From Nemopilema nomurai (taxonomy: Eukaryota > Cnidaria > Scyphozoa > Rhizostomeae > Rhizostomatidae), in assembly GCA_003864495.1 (NCBI GenBank), contig ML133486.1, positions 1,325,263 through 1,389,262 of the forward strand: 64,000 bases of DNA, written 5' to 3'. How positions within the stretch are numbered: position 1 is the first letter of the stretch; each line of letters opens with the position of its first letter. Made by a program: the position numbers and the translations under genes. Shown here one piece after another: positions 49,501 through 61,500 of this stretch. The notes under the pieces were generated by a model. That model was not told where the DNA came from and did no database searches. It worked only from the letters and a program-made list of their open reading frames with translations.

Positions 49501-52500
49501 GATGGGTCTAGGAGCCAGGCTTGTGTCCCTGAAGTTAGGATTATTAATGTCAGTGTCCCAGGTCCTGAAAGTAACAAGGTAACATCTTTTGGCAAATAAA
49601 TCATATGCAATATGTATGCATCAAGACACTCAAATTATAGGCATTACACAGGCACACACACATAAATTGAACGATGAATGCTCATTTTTTGAAATTTCTG
49701 TAACTATTCACTTTTCGTGTCTATCAAATCATATTTTGAACTGTCTATATTTCATTTAATACTATCGCCTTCTCCTTTTTTAATTTCCCCTTCCTCGACT
49801 TCTTTCCTCCTCCTCATTACACACTTCATCTCATGACTTCTTACCCTCCTCTTCATGTTGCCCTCCTCTTCATCTTGCCATTCTCTTCATCTTCCCCTTT
49901 TTTTATTTGCCTTTGTTTTCATCTTCTATCTCTCCTTATTTGCATTTCTCTTCATATTCTTTCCTTGTCTTGCCTTTGTCTTCATGTTTGCCTTTTTATC
50001 TTCTCTTATCTTTACCTTGTATTTCCTTTCATATTGACCTTCTCACCTTCTTCCCCTTTTTCTTCATTTTACTTTTTTCATAGTGTCCTTCTCTACATCC
50101 TGAATACCTTTTATTCTCTATTCTTTAACCACATCGCTAGCCTTTTCTACCCTCTATCTTGCCTTTATTCCCTCCCTACTTTCCATCGTCCTATGAAATA
50201 CATCTCACCTAAAACATTGCTCTCCATCTTGTTCTATTCGATCATCTGTGCTTCCTGATGATCTTTAGACTTTTCTATTAAATCTAACATTAGACCTACT
50301 CGTTTATTTCTGGTGCTTATTTGGAAACTGAGAAGTCGGACAATTTATTTTCGATTCATTTCAGGCCCACTTATTGCAACTTCATGATCAAAGCTAAGCT
50401 GCCCCTTTTGTTTCGTGTTGTCAATGTTTAAGGCACACACGTCCACGGATTTAAACAGACTGACGTGGGTCTCCAGAATCTACATTAGTACTCTGTTTCC
50501 GACGTAGGCCTAGCTTTAGTGCCCCTTCTCTCACCCCCGCTAACTTTGGAAACCAGTCTGTTATTGCGGCCAGGTGCGACAGCTGTTTTTGGCTATTCGT
50601 CTGCAACCTGAAGGGGGGTTTAAGTGCTGGGAGATTTGTGCTAAATCTTTAATGAAATCTCGCATACCAAACCTCGTAATTTGGTGTCACAGTCCGATTG
50701 CTACCTCACTATGAAATGATTTATAATAGCAGAACATCGTTACATTTCACGGGTCATTCCCACTTGAAAATTCCAGTTCTATCTTTAATCATACATTTGG
50801 GTAAGACTAAGATAATTTTTGCTTGCATTGGATGAACATGTTTTTATCTTAGTAAGTTGAAAACAAACATACACGCAATTCTCACCATGCTTTGTTTCCC
50901 ATAGTCTCATGTTTCAATTGGCATATTGAATTTTTGTAGATGTTAGGACCACCTTGGTTTAAGGAGACTTCAAAATATCCAATTCTCAAATGAAGTTTCC
51001 TATTAGTAACATGAGATGATTCCTTGTTTTAAATTGCAACTTATGCCGTAGTTTTGCAAATTTGAATTCTCCTTACGTTTTGGTTGGCTTTTCCAACTCA
51101 CCTCTGGTCAAGACTTGAGTATACGCCTTCGTAGCCGTCAAGTCTACAAACGGCTTCGCATTTGCTAGACAAGTATTTGATGGTAACAGGGTCAGCATAT
51201 TTATGCTAGAATACAACCCTTGTTTCTGGCTTTAACAAGATAAATTGGCTAGATGTGCTGCTACTGATCAGGAAAATCCGTTAGTATTGCTTGTGTCTCG
51301 TATAAGCTTTGATCTAAAATATTAATGATAATCTCCCAATATCCTATCTAAGCAAATTCATAATAAGTGGCATTATTAATGATGCTTTATTATTCTACTG
51401 AGAATTAATTGGCAGGTATTACTCTGGTAAAGTTTTTGTTTGTACGCTAATTTGTAAGCCTCTGTAAATTGAGATTTTCGCTGGCGTCCCCTGTCTGTCG
51501 CACTGGAGATTGGGGATATAAAGCAGATCTACATGTTATTTAGTTCCATCTGTGGAATGTAACCCCCCTAGGACATTATTGTAGTTGGGTCAGCTCTCCA
51601 CAGCTGGGCCTGTTGTTATACAAGACCGCATACAATCATGGAGCTGGAAAAACCTGTATTTTCATCTGTGTCCCATCCTGTGAATCTATAACATAAGCAA
51701 ACTCTCATCTCATTGAAGAAAACTGGTCATGCTTGCAACAAATTCTAAGCAAACTCCATATTTTACGTTTGGTGAAACCGTGAATAATCGCTTTAAACAC
51801 TTGTTAAATAGTATGTGGAACTCAACCATTATCAATGGCAAATTTCGTGAATGCTGATCTCCAATCAGCGTTATGTTCGTCAGTGTATTAACATAGAGCT
51901 TAAGTAGGTGTGCAGCTTATAATTTTCTAAATAAATACTTTGAAAACTGTAATAATGATTGTTATAACGTACGATGGCTAATGAGTGTCTCATCGTTTCG
52001 ATTTACAACTCAAGGCACCTCGTTTGGAATTTCAATGTCTCTGACTATCAGGATCCTTTATTTCTTCGAATTTCAATGTCAACGGGTTCGGAACCTACTA
52101 CACTCTACGCTTTGACAAGTTCCTTTCTGCAAAGACAAGCTGCCCCGTTAAGACCCCTACATATCAATGTTTGAATTTATAATGAAAGAAAACCTACTCT
52201 GTATACTCTGTAGTCATCTAATTTGGCACTGCTTAAGGTTTCCAAGTTAAATTTTATTAAATGTGTTCCCCATAGGATTGTCATGTGTAATTTCGGCACA
52301 AAAAGGTCTCTATACACGATTAAATATATGGTAAACTTAATCTAGTGAAGCGAATCTTTGGCCGTACCATCTACGCTGGACTCGTTAAGCCTGCAAGGAA
52401 TCTAATCGAATTGCAGATATTTATAGCTGCTTTAATATGCTTGTACTGTTGGGATCAATTCTCGTTTCATTGGGGATTTGCACAGAGAAGCGTTTATTTC

Positions 52501-55500
52501 TACTCCAATATTGAAGTACGCCTTCTGTGCTGTACTTTAATTTGCCTCTTTATTGAAGAGACGACTATAAAAACTCGTGATGCATTCACTATTCTTTTGG
52601 CACGATCCAATTGTCCAAGACAGTTTCTAATCGTCGTTGTTGTGTTTCGATACATTTACTCAAGAATCTTCGCATATGAGCTCGACCTTAGAGATTACGT
52701 CATCATCTCAAGGGCGTTTCGTCGACTGCCCTCGTGTATTTAGGTAGGTAATTGGAATTTTCAGCTCAAACATGGGCTGTTTCCTACTTATTCACTTCTT
52801 AAGAGCTTACTGATTTTGCTTAATTAATCGTATACTTACGGGGACATAGGCTTTTCTCAATGAAAAATAATACTGTAATAAAGATCTAGTTACTGGAGAA
52901 CGACAGGATTACAGGCTTCAATAAACATTATTTGAATATGTTTTTACCAAACATATTTAACTGTAATCGTACCTAAAACTCTAGGCATTTTGAGCAATAT
53001 AAAAACTCACTAGCCATTGTATGCTGGAGATAAATGAACAGTTTCTGCAAACAAGATTGTTCATTCTTTGCGTAGAATATGAAGATTTGGTTACGCGAAC
53101 CTAATTGAAAAGCAAAATAGAACGTTGGCCCACATGTCTGAGGACATTGTAAGTTATGCTGACGAATGGAGTTGGAGCTTTTGGTTCATTTTTGGCCGGG
53201 ATAATGCTCAGTGGTGGCACCAGGGGAGGACACGGGGGCTACAGCCCCTCCCTAAGAAGCATCTAGCCTCCTCCCCGTCGTAGCAAATTTGACAAAATAA
53301 CGTACGAAAACTGCATATTCAGTCATTTTAGCCCCCCTATCGGAAGCTCCAACCCCTCTGTCAGAAGATTTCGGGCGCCACCCCTTAAGATGCTGGATAT
53401 CTGTTAGTGTCTTATTGGGTGTTAGAGTGACACATTTCATCGCTGCCATCCGCATTGCAGTTCAGGTCTCCAAATGGTTTTCAATGTGCATCCAACTTGA
53501 ATGAAAGATGAGATTAGGTTTATCCACAACTAGCCTGTTGGCACTCAGGTATCGGGAACTCTAAGTAGACTGAAGTGCGTTGTATTTTGGGTACCCCAAG
53601 GCTTCTGTTTGAAGCCCATTCAGCTTGCCTTTCATTGTTTAATGGGAGAACGTTATAGTTTTCTTGGGGTAATAATGTTCTATCTGACTCTGTCGATCTC
53701 TCAACTCCACGTGCATGAAATGGACTTCCTTCTCTATTAGCTAGCTCCACCCAGAGGAAGAATGAGGTTTACCTTGAAAATTATGCGGCAGAATTGTTTT
53801 GCAGTGAGAGATTGCTAATTGGGTTCACCTTTTTAGTGAACGAGCATGCTAAATTGTCACACCCTCTGTCCGGGTCTAGCGTTTTGACGCGTGCCTGTTA
53901 ATGTTCCCATGAAAAGGTAAATAATTGGCAGGTTTGTAATTGAATTTTTAGTCATTCAATCAGGCTGCCTTTGCTTTCACTTCCACTAGTTCATTTGTTA
54001 ATCTTTGACGATGTCAGAGGTCCTAGAATTATTTGCAGAAAGTGTAGTAATGGGTGTCAACATGGTGATATGTAGTTAGTTCATTCTAAGGTAAAGTGAT
54101 CCTTCTTGATTTTGTTCTGTTCTGTTTCACCTTTAGAATTGTTTCCTTCTCGTGTATATAAATTTATATCTTGGAAGAAGAAAATTTGTTTGTTTAGTTC
54201 ATTTTTCCCTTAGTGGTTCCTTAAAGGTAGCGAAAATTTACCTTTCGATGACTCTTTTGCTGTGAATGATGCCATTTTCTAAACGACCCATAGGCATCTT
54301 TACCTTTTGAACTCCATAGGTATGCTATGGAAAATAAAAACTTGAAAAAAGGAATCCAAAACTCTTTGCCCGATATTAGCCAAAGATCCTTGCGCTGATT
54401 GTTTCCAAGCACGCACGCCTTATTGCGCTAGCCGGCCTAAATGTCGAATCGCGAGGCTGGATGGCCTAAGCACATCATCATAGGCGGACATAGTGTTATT
54501 TTTATTCTAATGAGGTGTGCCAAGCTCGAGGGCAACATTTGCAAATTGGTCGAGTTTTTTGCATTTGATAAAAGATTCTCACTCTACGTTTAAACTAATA
54601 CGGCGCTGTTCGATTATTGTGCATTGTCGTCAACATTGAAAAGGATTGTGGGATAGAGCAACGATAAAGACTCTTCAGCGAACTAATTTTAACATGAAGT
54701 CACCACGCTGAACAGCAATTGAGGGATGGAAATTAGAGTAAGAAATTAGTTTATTCATAGGTCACGTCATTGGCTTTTCCTTTTATTGAAACGCAAGACC
54801 TAGCTTGTTGATCCACCACAGAATGCAACTTTTAGGCCATTAATACATATATTGGTATGGCTTTCTTCCTATGGTTTTGATGGTCAGGTTACTTTCCCTC
54901 AGCAAAATTACTGATGTCCGTAAAAGGAAGTGCAGCCAGGTAAGGTCAAAACAGATGTCAAATACGGTATTCTGCTCCAGGTACAAGATTGAGAGCCAGA
55001 GGTCCTTGTACATTAAATGGGCCCAGTTCGAAGCTATCTGTAAAAGAACTTTTGTAAGAGACGGTTCAAGTAGGGGTGTATGTTTGTAGGACGCAAAACT
55101 AATTCAGCATGCGGAAAAAGGCAAAGTTAAGGGGTAGACCAAACATAAGGAGTGGGATGGGGAGAGGCTTGAGAAGTTGAGGCTAAGTGTTGAAAATGCA
55201 CGGAACGTACTTATCTGTAAGGGGGGTTTTTAATGAAGGTTTTCGTTACTGAAATATGTATTGTGCTTTCAATCACCTTAGATTTCGAACCAAGGTCACT
55301 TTAATCTTGGTGGCTAATCAATGATCCTAATATCCTCGATTTAATTTGTTATCGTCTTCATCCTCCAGTTGATAAGGAGGCTGGGCAGATTGCAGTCTTT
55401 CGACCAAAAGGTCTGGCCGCTGAATGACCGTGCGCGGTCTACTCAGTTTGTGTCACCCTCAGTTGAAGAACATCCAAACAATAGCCTTGCCAGTTCAAGA

Positions 55501-58500
55501 ATGTAGTTCCATTGGGGTATTAAGAACAGAAATATTTAACAACTGTTTAACAGTTGAGAGACCAAATAAGAGCTCTTCACAGTTAAATTTATTGCAAAGC
55601 AGTTAAATCACGCTTCATTACCTTGTAATGATTCCAGGACATTTAATAATAAGCTGGCAAAACTTCATGGTTTGTTCTTGATTAAGGTTTATCTGCAAAC
55701 TAATCGTATTAAATGAATCATATATTCTCCGGACAGAAATGGTCAATAACGAATGGAATGTCGTAGGAGGGCAGCTAGACAAAACAAGTCTTTGAAAAGA
55801 TGAGACATGTTGGTGGCTGTGAGAGATTTCCTCAGGTTTATCAATAGAACTTCGCACTCCATTCATAAAGGAGCTTCAAATAATTTTCTAAACTGTCGAA
55901 CGCTCGTCTTATTCATTAATCATCTTATTATTTTTTATCCCTACATTTTTTGAAAATTCACCGTCTACTTCACTGACTCAAGAAAACTCAATTTTTATAA
56001 TTCTTTGCAGGATCTCGAAGAGTTCTTTCACCAGGACGATTTATTTAGCAGGGTATCTTGTAATAGGCCAACGAGTTTGTGATCGTGGGGTTGATGCCGA
56101 AGGCGCTCGAAAGTAGCTGTGTTGTTGATGCTATTCTCGTTGTTGCTGTTGTTGCATTGCTGCAGCTAGAATTCCCTAGGGGGTACCATCATTTTCTTTC
56201 TAAGTGCTTTTTCCTATTTTCCCAAATAGAGTATGGAATGAGATCAAGAAATCAGTTTGATCCAAACAAAAGCACGTACTTTGGAAATGTGCTCTTTTTG
56301 TAAGAAAATTAACTACTGGCTTACTGGATCCAATTTGCTTTCCTTGGGACAAATTATCTCTGGGAGGCAACCTTCCAGAACTCTTGTGCGTTTCTGGCTT
56401 GGCAAGTAATATCGATTATCAAAGAGAGATTATATAAAATCTTTTCAACAATACCATCAAACTTTGCCCTTCATTTGTTCTGAGCCTGATTGGAACAAGC
56501 AGTTTGATGTATTCTAAAAGTTTGCATAAAGAAAGTGCAGCAACTTTTGTATCTTCACGACGTAATAAAAAATAATGACGCTCATCTTCAGCTTAATGAC
56601 CTATCCAAGGCTCTATGCTGAATTGCTCTATGCTGAATTGCTCTATGATGAACTCTCTCTGCTCATACATCTGCTTAAAGTGAAACTGGAAGTTACCCAG
56701 ACCGTCTTTCAAGCTGTTATATGGTTTAAACGCCTAAGCAACGAGATCAAAAACGACTCTTCAGAATTGACCTTTTCACGTTGGTGTTTATTTACACAAC
56801 TCCTGCAACCGATACCTTCTACGAAATGGCTTAGGCTAAAAATTGGTAAAGCCAACTGTCTGATAAGAGACTTAAGCAATTCCACAAATATCTTCCCATA
56901 AATGGAAAATTCAAGTTCATAAAACACTCCTATTTACCTCCATTTGATGTACAACAACAACGGCAACTGTCTCAAACGAGCTTTAGTAGAAGTTACTAAA
57001 AACTTTATGATCTTTAATGGAACAAGCCTGTCTCTGAAGGTTATAGCTTTTACTATTATTTGTAAGAAACGTTTGTCTCCTGTCACAAGAGGCGTTTTAT
57101 GTTGATATGCACTCAGAAACGGGTTAATCTTTCGATTGAGTTTGGAATTTGAACTTGCAAATCCCGTGTCCCATTTTGTTTCAAAGGAGAATCTTGTACA
57201 AGCTGGTCTTAAGTAGACACATGGCAGCAGAAATTTGAGAGAATAAGTGCAGTTGCACTTTTGACTCATTCTGAACTGTGGCAGATCACTGTAGACGTCC
57301 ATTGACCACTCTGTCCTATTCGATAGCATCATTTGATAGGACCTCTAATTTTACAGGATTTGCGTCTATCTTTCATAAACCACTTCAAAGGAATCTTTTA
57401 CGTGTTTAGAATGCAGTCAGAAAGGTGCTTTGAATTCGATAAGCCGCCCCATTTATGACTAGTTATTGGAAATTTAGAGGGTATTAAAGTCCTTTTTACA
57501 AAGTGAGCTGTCAAACTTCTCGGAATTTCTGAATTCAGATTTTCGCTGTTAGCAGAATTCGTTGAAGAGTCTTACAAGTTTCAAAGAGTTGGGGTCATGG
57601 GTCATGAAGAGACCATAGCTTGCACAGCAGCCTGTCCGTTCCCGACGCACCCCGCGCTCTCGCGGGACATCCTGTACGTTTGCGAGTTTACGAGACATCC
57701 TGTACGTTTGCGAGTTTACGAAACATCCTGTACGTTTGCGAGGCATCCTTAAAATGTGCAGGGAATGTTTGAATCATCACAAGCTAAGGAAATGGTTCCC
57801 AGTTCTACTGGCACATAGCTCCTTAAATCCCCGTTGTGTGGACTGAAACCCGTATCAGCTGTTGCGACTGCCCCTGAAACTTCCCCCAACCGACGGACAG
57901 ACTTTCCTCGGAAAGACAAGAGCCTCAGTTCGAATTTCGTCGAACACAAGTGGATACTTCATCGTGGTGCAAATATTTCGAAGAACAGCGTCGTGACCAC
58001 ACAATATTTCACTGGCGCACGTGACCCATAAATTGACCTTGAAACCCCAATGTACCACTATTCACCATATTGCTCTCATTGATCTGAGTAAGTGAGCCCC
58101 AATCCATTGCTGCTATTGAAATGTACGGTACTATATACAGTGGTGTGTTGGTCCACCTATAGGTGGCTGAGTAGGCATTTCTACATCTATAGCACACAAT
58201 ACCGGGATCCTGTTGATAATCTCACTGTTCTTGCGGTGTCCAAATGTTTTCGATGGTGAATCTGCTGCGTCAGGAAATTGTATTTTCTGACATTCACCGC
58301 AACTTGAACTATTTCCAACATAAATACTTGCCCCTCTGCAAAATTTCTGACATGAAAATTTATTTTTACTGGATTAATGTTTCAAACGCTTTTGCAAAAG
58401 TCTCGGTGTCGGTTTGGACTTGTCGCATTAGAGGGCAGTCCAAACAACTTTTGATATGTAAAATTCCGAGCATTATTGTGGAGACTCCCAAGCTGTCAAT

Positions 58501-61500
58501 TGTGTGTCTGTACCTAATCGTACCCCTTTTTTGCTTTTACTAGTTTCTATTGCTTCTGCATGCCTCGTATTGCTCCAAGTGTTCTATTTGTTCCCTTTCT
58601 TGGCTTTCGTTCCCCTAACGGTCGCCTGTTTTCCCCCTCATTTACCCCCACTTTTCCTTGCCCCTACTTGCTGCCACCCTTTTCTCTTGCTTTCTTTTAG
58701 AACACTCTCTACCTCCATTGCCCACCTTTGCTTTTTATTGCTCCTGTTTTCTTCTCCCTAGAACTCCCCCCCTTTTGTACCCTATCTTTAATTTCAATTT
58801 GTCTTCTTGCTTTATCACCCCACCAGTCCCCTACTCTTATTCCTACCTCTGCTACCCTTAAGTCTATCATCCAACTCTATTCAGTCATTTTTCACCATTA
58901 CCTATCGACATCTCTTTACTTATACTGGCCTGAATTTCTGCACTTCTCCGTCCCTCAGATCTTCCTCCATGCCCTTTTGCTGCATTGATTTCAGCCTGTG
59001 ATACCTTCTACGTCCCCCATTGTGGCCAATATTCACCACTTTGCGCTAAACCCCTCAAGACACCGTGGTCTTTCTCACTTCAACCTTTCTATAAAAAATG
59101 TACAGTTATGCCTCTGGTTGCGGTACTCACGTACTTTTCACAAAATGAAGTTATTGGCGCTTCAGGTGCGACTTTCGACACTATTCAAGCAGTCTATTCT
59201 ATCATGATTGGTGACGACCTTCTGGTCAAGCAGGGATTAAAAAGCCACGCCCAAACCTATTTGACCTGTCGCATTGGCCAAGTGTAACATGACCGTTTCT
59301 ATTGCATAACGCCACTTTTACTACTCCTGGATGGCGTACATTTGAGTGTCCTTGAATTTTAGTAGTGTCTCTTGTTTAGATTCGGTACGATGTTACATTG
59401 ACATTTCTGTCAACTTTGCGTGGATGGTGGTAATACGAACCTTCATCACTCGTATGATTTGATCCTGGTGGGTTGTTGATAACATTACGCTCTCAAGAGA
59501 GCTGTCTATTTGCATTTACTATCAGCTCTGGAAAGTTAACTTAGATACTGTGATTGCTGGGTTCGAAACACCATTTCACGGCTATAATCTCTAGGGTATG
59601 ACTGACTGCCGCACCATCCTTCCTCCAAGAACAGTTCCCGTCTTCAACTTTAGCTGAGTGACATACACTGACTCATGTTAACGGCCATTCGTAAAGCAAC
59701 ATTCTTCTCTTATTCTTCTGCTTTTACAAAAGCCCTTTATAAGAAATTCACTAATACAGGCTAAAATGATAACAAAATTTTGGTCTACCGAGCTACGACT
59801 ATAAAAATGTTTTCCTCTTGTATATCGCACTTTTATCATGTTGTTTTTTGTTGAAATCTCCACATCTCCTGTCAATTAGAAACTTTATTCGGACGATATC
59901 GAAAGATTGTATTGTGACATTAGGGTCTACTCGTTTTGTTGAGTGCATACGGGGACCCGCAGGAATTACTCACTCTTACTTGATTAAGAAACCATAAACA
60001 GAGTTTTAGTTCACAATTTTAATCTCCAAAAAAGAGGCAGATAAAGAAAATTATGTCTTTTTGTCTAACATCCAAGAAATGCCTTTTTGGGCTTCAGGGA
60101 GACAAAGTACCAGTAAACTTGCGAAGAAATGGGATGATTTGAGTACTTGACTGATCATAAAAACAGTTCTCGTCATCTAGTGCATGCTCTTTTTACATTT
60201 GCTATAACTTGACGAGGCTGGTATATGCCATATCGGGGCTAGCATATGCCATAACGAGGTTAGTAGCCATTCACACCGACAGGTTCTTTCAACTAGTTTT
60301 AAACGTTTGGTAATTAAATGGGTTGTTGCTGTTGTTGTTGTTGTTACTTGAAAGAAACAGCACACACAAATGCTATTCCAAATTCGACATGGCAGGGAGT
60401 GGAGCGGTACTGTGTCTAAATCATTTCGAATGTTCCAGATGCACACCAAATTCTGCAAGAATTAGGCTCATTTTTGAGGCTTCACAGCTCTGACCAAACG
60501 TGTGTTCACCCGCTCAACTCCTAATTTTTGCGTAATAGTAGAAAGAGTCAGGCGTTAAGAATTGATTGGGAAGCTGTTAGTGAATAATTTCCTGTCATCA
60601 ACAAGAAAGCCATATATAGTGGGTGAGAATTTACGATAAAATTGCATTCTCTGATGTCTGTCTTCGAGTTATACGATTACAGACCATTTATCCTGAAAGT
60701 TATCTCCTGACGCAGGTTCGTTTTGGAACACATATATCAAATCCTAGCAGAAATCTGACCTTGAATTAGCCCGACCCTGAATTCAGCCCCCAAAGTAACC
60801 GCTATCTAGTTGCACCTTTGCCATTTGATTAGGCTTCACGTAGTGATGATGCAGAACAATGGAACACACAATTTAGATATAGTGTCCTTTTGTAAATGAG
60901 TATCACGAACAGGCTTGTAGAAATACTATGAGTCTTCTCTATAGTAGACTCTTATCTCTTATCTCTTTCAGAGCTTTATTGTTAGAAACTAGAAACAGCT
61001 TTATTGGCGTGCAAAGCTACTTATAGAAGTTTTTGATATTCGCATTTTGGAAATAAACAGCTGAACATGAAAATAAACAGATGTTTGTGTTTTTTGAAGT
61101 CTCCCGATGCCAACAAATCGTGCAAATTAACTCGATGTTCTGACCCTGCAGTTTACGTCTAGGTTTCGAGTGAACCGAGCCTAATTTGCTTTTTCATCCC
61201 CAGGTTACCAAAAGGCTGTTATCGAGTCTGCTATTCGCCACTGGGAAGCAAACACGTGCCTCAGTTTCGTGCCCAGGCAGTCTGAAAAGGAGTATGCGCT
61301 GTTCCAGAGTGAGGGGAAATGCGGGTAGGTACTTTTGTTGCGTAGAAACCATGCTGCGTAGAAACCTGTTGCGTAGAAACCTGTTGCGTAGAAAAAAAGT
61401 TTATGATAAGTACCCGTCACATTCAGAATGTTTAGGCAATTGCAAGAGAAATTCTGAACTCACTTTCAAGCAAATTTAGTAGCGATGTGTTCGAGAATTC

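Larger units (their letters stand above)
44252..61203 (+). other. Astacin intron 2, about 17 kb
   Basis: GTGAGT to CCCCAG. Exons 2 and 3 abut exactly across it to give FNGYQKAVIESAIRHWE, with no missing residues compared with tolloid-type astacins, so no coding exon is expected inside. It contains the polypyrimidine tracts, a hAT-like element, a 28-bp minisatellite, a 15-bp repeat and a (GTT)n microsatellite listed separately. Short frames (for example 132 codons at 52345-52743 and 63 codons at 48106-48297, minus) have no recognised domain. Confidence 0.75.

Noticed and set aside
49833..50258. 141-codon Ser/Phe/Leu-rich frame
   Set aside because: It is an artefact of purine-poor repeat sequence, which lacks stop codons; there is no domain.
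52345..52743. 132-codon frame
   Set aside because: It opens at a non-ATG codon, shows no domain and has no supporting splice structure; it lies in the large intron.
58504..59287. Overlapping hydrophobic frames of 64-100 codons
   Set aside because: They lie in or next to the second polypyrimidine tract, overlap one another and have no family features.
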